A DNA stretch of 15,201 nt from NCBI GenBank assembly GCA_937934465.1, contig CALGZO010000105.1, positions 1-15,201 of the forward strand. Reading direction: 5' to 3'. The position numbers were made by a program, and so were the translations under genes. Shown here piece after piece: positions 13,922 to 15,201 of this stretch. Within the stretch, counting starts at the first letter, position 1, and each line of letters begins with the position of its first letter. The stretch comes from an uncultured Fimbriimonadales bacterium. Its GTDB lineage: Bacteria; Armatimonadota; Fimbriimonadia; Fimbriimonadales; GBS-DC. The notes under the pieces are model-generated. The model did no database searches, was not told the origin of the DNA, and saw nothing but the letters and a program-made list of their open reading frames with translations.

Positions 13922-15085
13922 CTATCGCACGCCCAGCAACAGCTCCATCGTCAGCTGGTCTAACCGTTCGTAGTGGTAGCCCTGTGCGCCGAGCGCGGCG
14001 CGGTCAAACGAGTGCGCTTTCAGCCACGCGGCGTTCTCCGGCGAGTAGCGCATCCGCTCCTGCAACGCCACATCCCACTGGCGCACTTGCGCGAGCAGCT
14101 CCTGAATCTCGGCGTCCTGATTGAACCGCTCTGCCTTCTCCTTCAAGATGAGATAGGTGCGCATGCAGCCTTTGGCGAACTCCCACACGCCCGATTCGTC
14201 TTCCGTACGGTAGGCGTGCGCGTCGAAGTGGCGCGGTCCGCTGTACCCGTTATCCTCCAGCAGCTTCACCAAGAAGAACGCGCCCTTGATATCCTCTGCG
14301 CCAAACCGAAAGTCTTGGTCGTAGCGGGTTAGCTTCTGCGCGTTGAGGTCGATATGGAACAGTTTGTTCCGTTCGAGGGCTTGGGCGACGGCGTGCGTGA
14401 AGTTCAGCCCCGCCATGTGTTCGTGGGCGACTTCGGGGTTCACACCGCACATCGTGGGGTCGTCTAAGGTCTCGATGAAGGCGAGCATCGCGCCGACAGT
14501 GGGCAGGAAAATGTCGCCGCGCGGCTCGTTGGGCTTCGGCTCCAGCGCGAACTTGAGCGCGTAGCCCTGATCCTTCACATAGTGGATGAGGAAGTTCATA
14601 CACTCGCGATACCACTGCAGGGCTTGGACGGGGTCTTTGGCGGCGTCGGTCTCTGTGCCTTCGCGTCCGCCCCAGAACACATAGATTTCCGCGCCGAGCT
14701 CTACCGCGAGGTCAATCGCGTGCATCGACTTCTGCAGGGCGTAGGCGCGCACTTTCGGATCGTTGCTGGTGAACGCGCCGTCTTTGAACGCGGGGTCGCT
14801 GAACAGGTTGGTCGTGCCCATCACCAAGCGCATGTTATAGTCGTTGAGGGCTTGTTTGAACTCGCGCACGATGGCGTCGCGCTCGGCGGGCGTGGCGTCG
14901 ATAGGCACGAGGTCGTTATCGTGCAGGTTCACGCCCCACGCGCCCAACTCCGAGAGTTTCTGCACGATGCGCGTGGGCGCAATGCGCGGGCGCACAGGCT
15001 CACCGAACGGGTCGCGCCCCACATTCCCCACCGTCCACAGCCCGAAAGTGAACTTATGCTCTGGCTTCGGCGTGTAATCACTCAT
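13922..15085 (-). CDS. xylA: Xylose isomerase (XylA), short class I type, 387 aa
   Basis: XylA interconverts D-xylose and D-xylulose (and glucose and fructose) in the cytoplasm, using two divalent metals. The sequence matches the Streptomyces-type enzyme almost residue for residue, shifted by +1: FTFGLWTVG at 12-20, catalytic H55 and D58 in LHDND, E182 and K184 in LEPKPNEPRGD, E218 and H221 in NPEVAHEH, D246, D256 and D258 in HIDLNAQKLTRYDQDFRFG, and D288 in FDAHAY. All metal ligands and active-site residues are present, and length is typical. ATG 15085 has GAGGTGA (15097-15091) 5 bases upstream. No xylulokinase gene is adjacent in the window. The gene ends at the very edge of the dap promoter. 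Sugar utilisation in line with the hydrolase, MFS and oxidoreductase genes is inferred. Confidence 0.97.
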   Translation of the reverse strand: MSDYTPKPEHKFTFGLWTVGNVGRDPFGEPVRPRIAPTRIVQKLSELGAWGVNLHDNDLVPIDATPAERDAIVREFKQALNDYNMRLVMGTTNLFSDPAFKDGAFTSNDPKVRAYALQKSMHAIDLAVELGAEIYVFWGGREGTETDAAKDPVQALQWYRECMNFLIHYVKDQGYALKFALEPKPNEPRGDIFLPTVGAMLAFIETLDDPTMCGVNPEVAHEHMAGLNFTHAVAQALERNKLFHIDLNAQKLTRYDQDFRFGAEDIKGAFFLVKLLEDNGYSGPRHFDAHAYRTEDESGVWEFAKGCMRTYLILKEKAERFNQDAEIQELLAQVRQWDVALQERMRYSPENAAWLKAHSFDRAALGAQGYHYERLDQLTMELLLGVR

Positions 15086-15201
15086 CTAACTCACCTCGGC
15101 TGCGTGTTTCGCCCCAAACGCGACGGTTCCTGCTTCAGGCGACGAAAAACCCACGCGACGCGGTGGAGAGCAGGGTGAAGATAGCTCCCCAGACGCGCCA
15201 A
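15086..15201. other. Right-edge segment, upstream of xylA; possible end of another minus-strand gene
   Basis: Besides the xylA ribosome site (15097-15091) I see no clear element. A minus-strand frame from the edge reads WRVWGAIFTLLSTASRGFFVA and stops at 15137-15135; its hydrophobic character could be the tail of a membrane protein. Two other minus-strand frames are also open to stops near xylA, so the choice cannot be made from this fragment. Confidence 0.2.

Noticed and set aside
13202..13963. Plus-strand frame covering the xylA-dapB gap
   Set aside because: Arg/Ser-rich product, no ribosome site; the gap is explained by the riboswitch and promoter.
1..15201. CRISPR arrays, tRNA or rRNA genes, insertion sequences
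   Set aside because: I saw no regularly spaced direct repeats, cloverleaf sequences, rRNA segments or transposase motifs in the window.

Overview
The window is GC-rich bacterial chromosomal DNA. The gene mix suggests an Armatimonadota-like or similar deep-branching, sugar-degrading bacterium: a very large secreted clan-A glycoside hydrolase, a DUF6785-type membrane protein, a dockerin-tailed exported peptidase, a Gfo/Idh/MocA oxidoreductase and a short class I xylose isomerase. This placement is inferred from gene content; no rRNA or tRNA gene is present to test it.

Layout, left to right. (1) 3-575 (+): the end of an exported M23 peptidase with a C-terminal dockerin-like domain. (2) 633-4157 (+): a 1174-residue secreted glycoside hydrolase with both catalytic glutamates visible. 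(3) 4222-5541 (+): an ANKH/MATE-like multi-span transporter, meeting tail-to-tail with (4) 5513-7501 (-): a DUF6785-type polytopic membrane protein. (5) 7588-8670 (+): four tightly packed small genes that look like a phage neck (adaptor/stopper) module without capsid, portal, terminase or tail genes. (6) 8767-9840 (+): a TTG-initiated Gfo/Idh/MocA oxidoreductase, a long imperfect inverted repeat, then an MFS transporter (9934-11175, +). (7) 13649-11144 (-): dapB-dapA-dapD, a lysine/diaminopimelate operon. (8) 15085-13922 (-): xylA.

The best regulatory find is a lysine riboswitch (L box) at 13894-13721 on the minus strand, between xylA and dapB. Its P1, P3, P4 and P5 stems and its conserved GAAAGGG and GCCGAAGC segments can be read directly. 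It should couple lysine level to dapB-dapA-dapD expression. Its promoter appears to overlap the 3' end of xylA.

The hydrolase, MFS carrier, oxidoreductase and xylose isomerase fit release, uptake and catabolism of plant-type sugars, but they are not one operon. The dap operon is a separate biosynthetic unit. Initiation style differs across the window: the dap, xylA, phage-like and oxidoreductase genes have good Shine-Dalgarno sites, whereas the two membrane-protein genes at 4222 and 7501 have none and sit 6-8 bases after a -10-like box, as expected for leaderless mRNAs.
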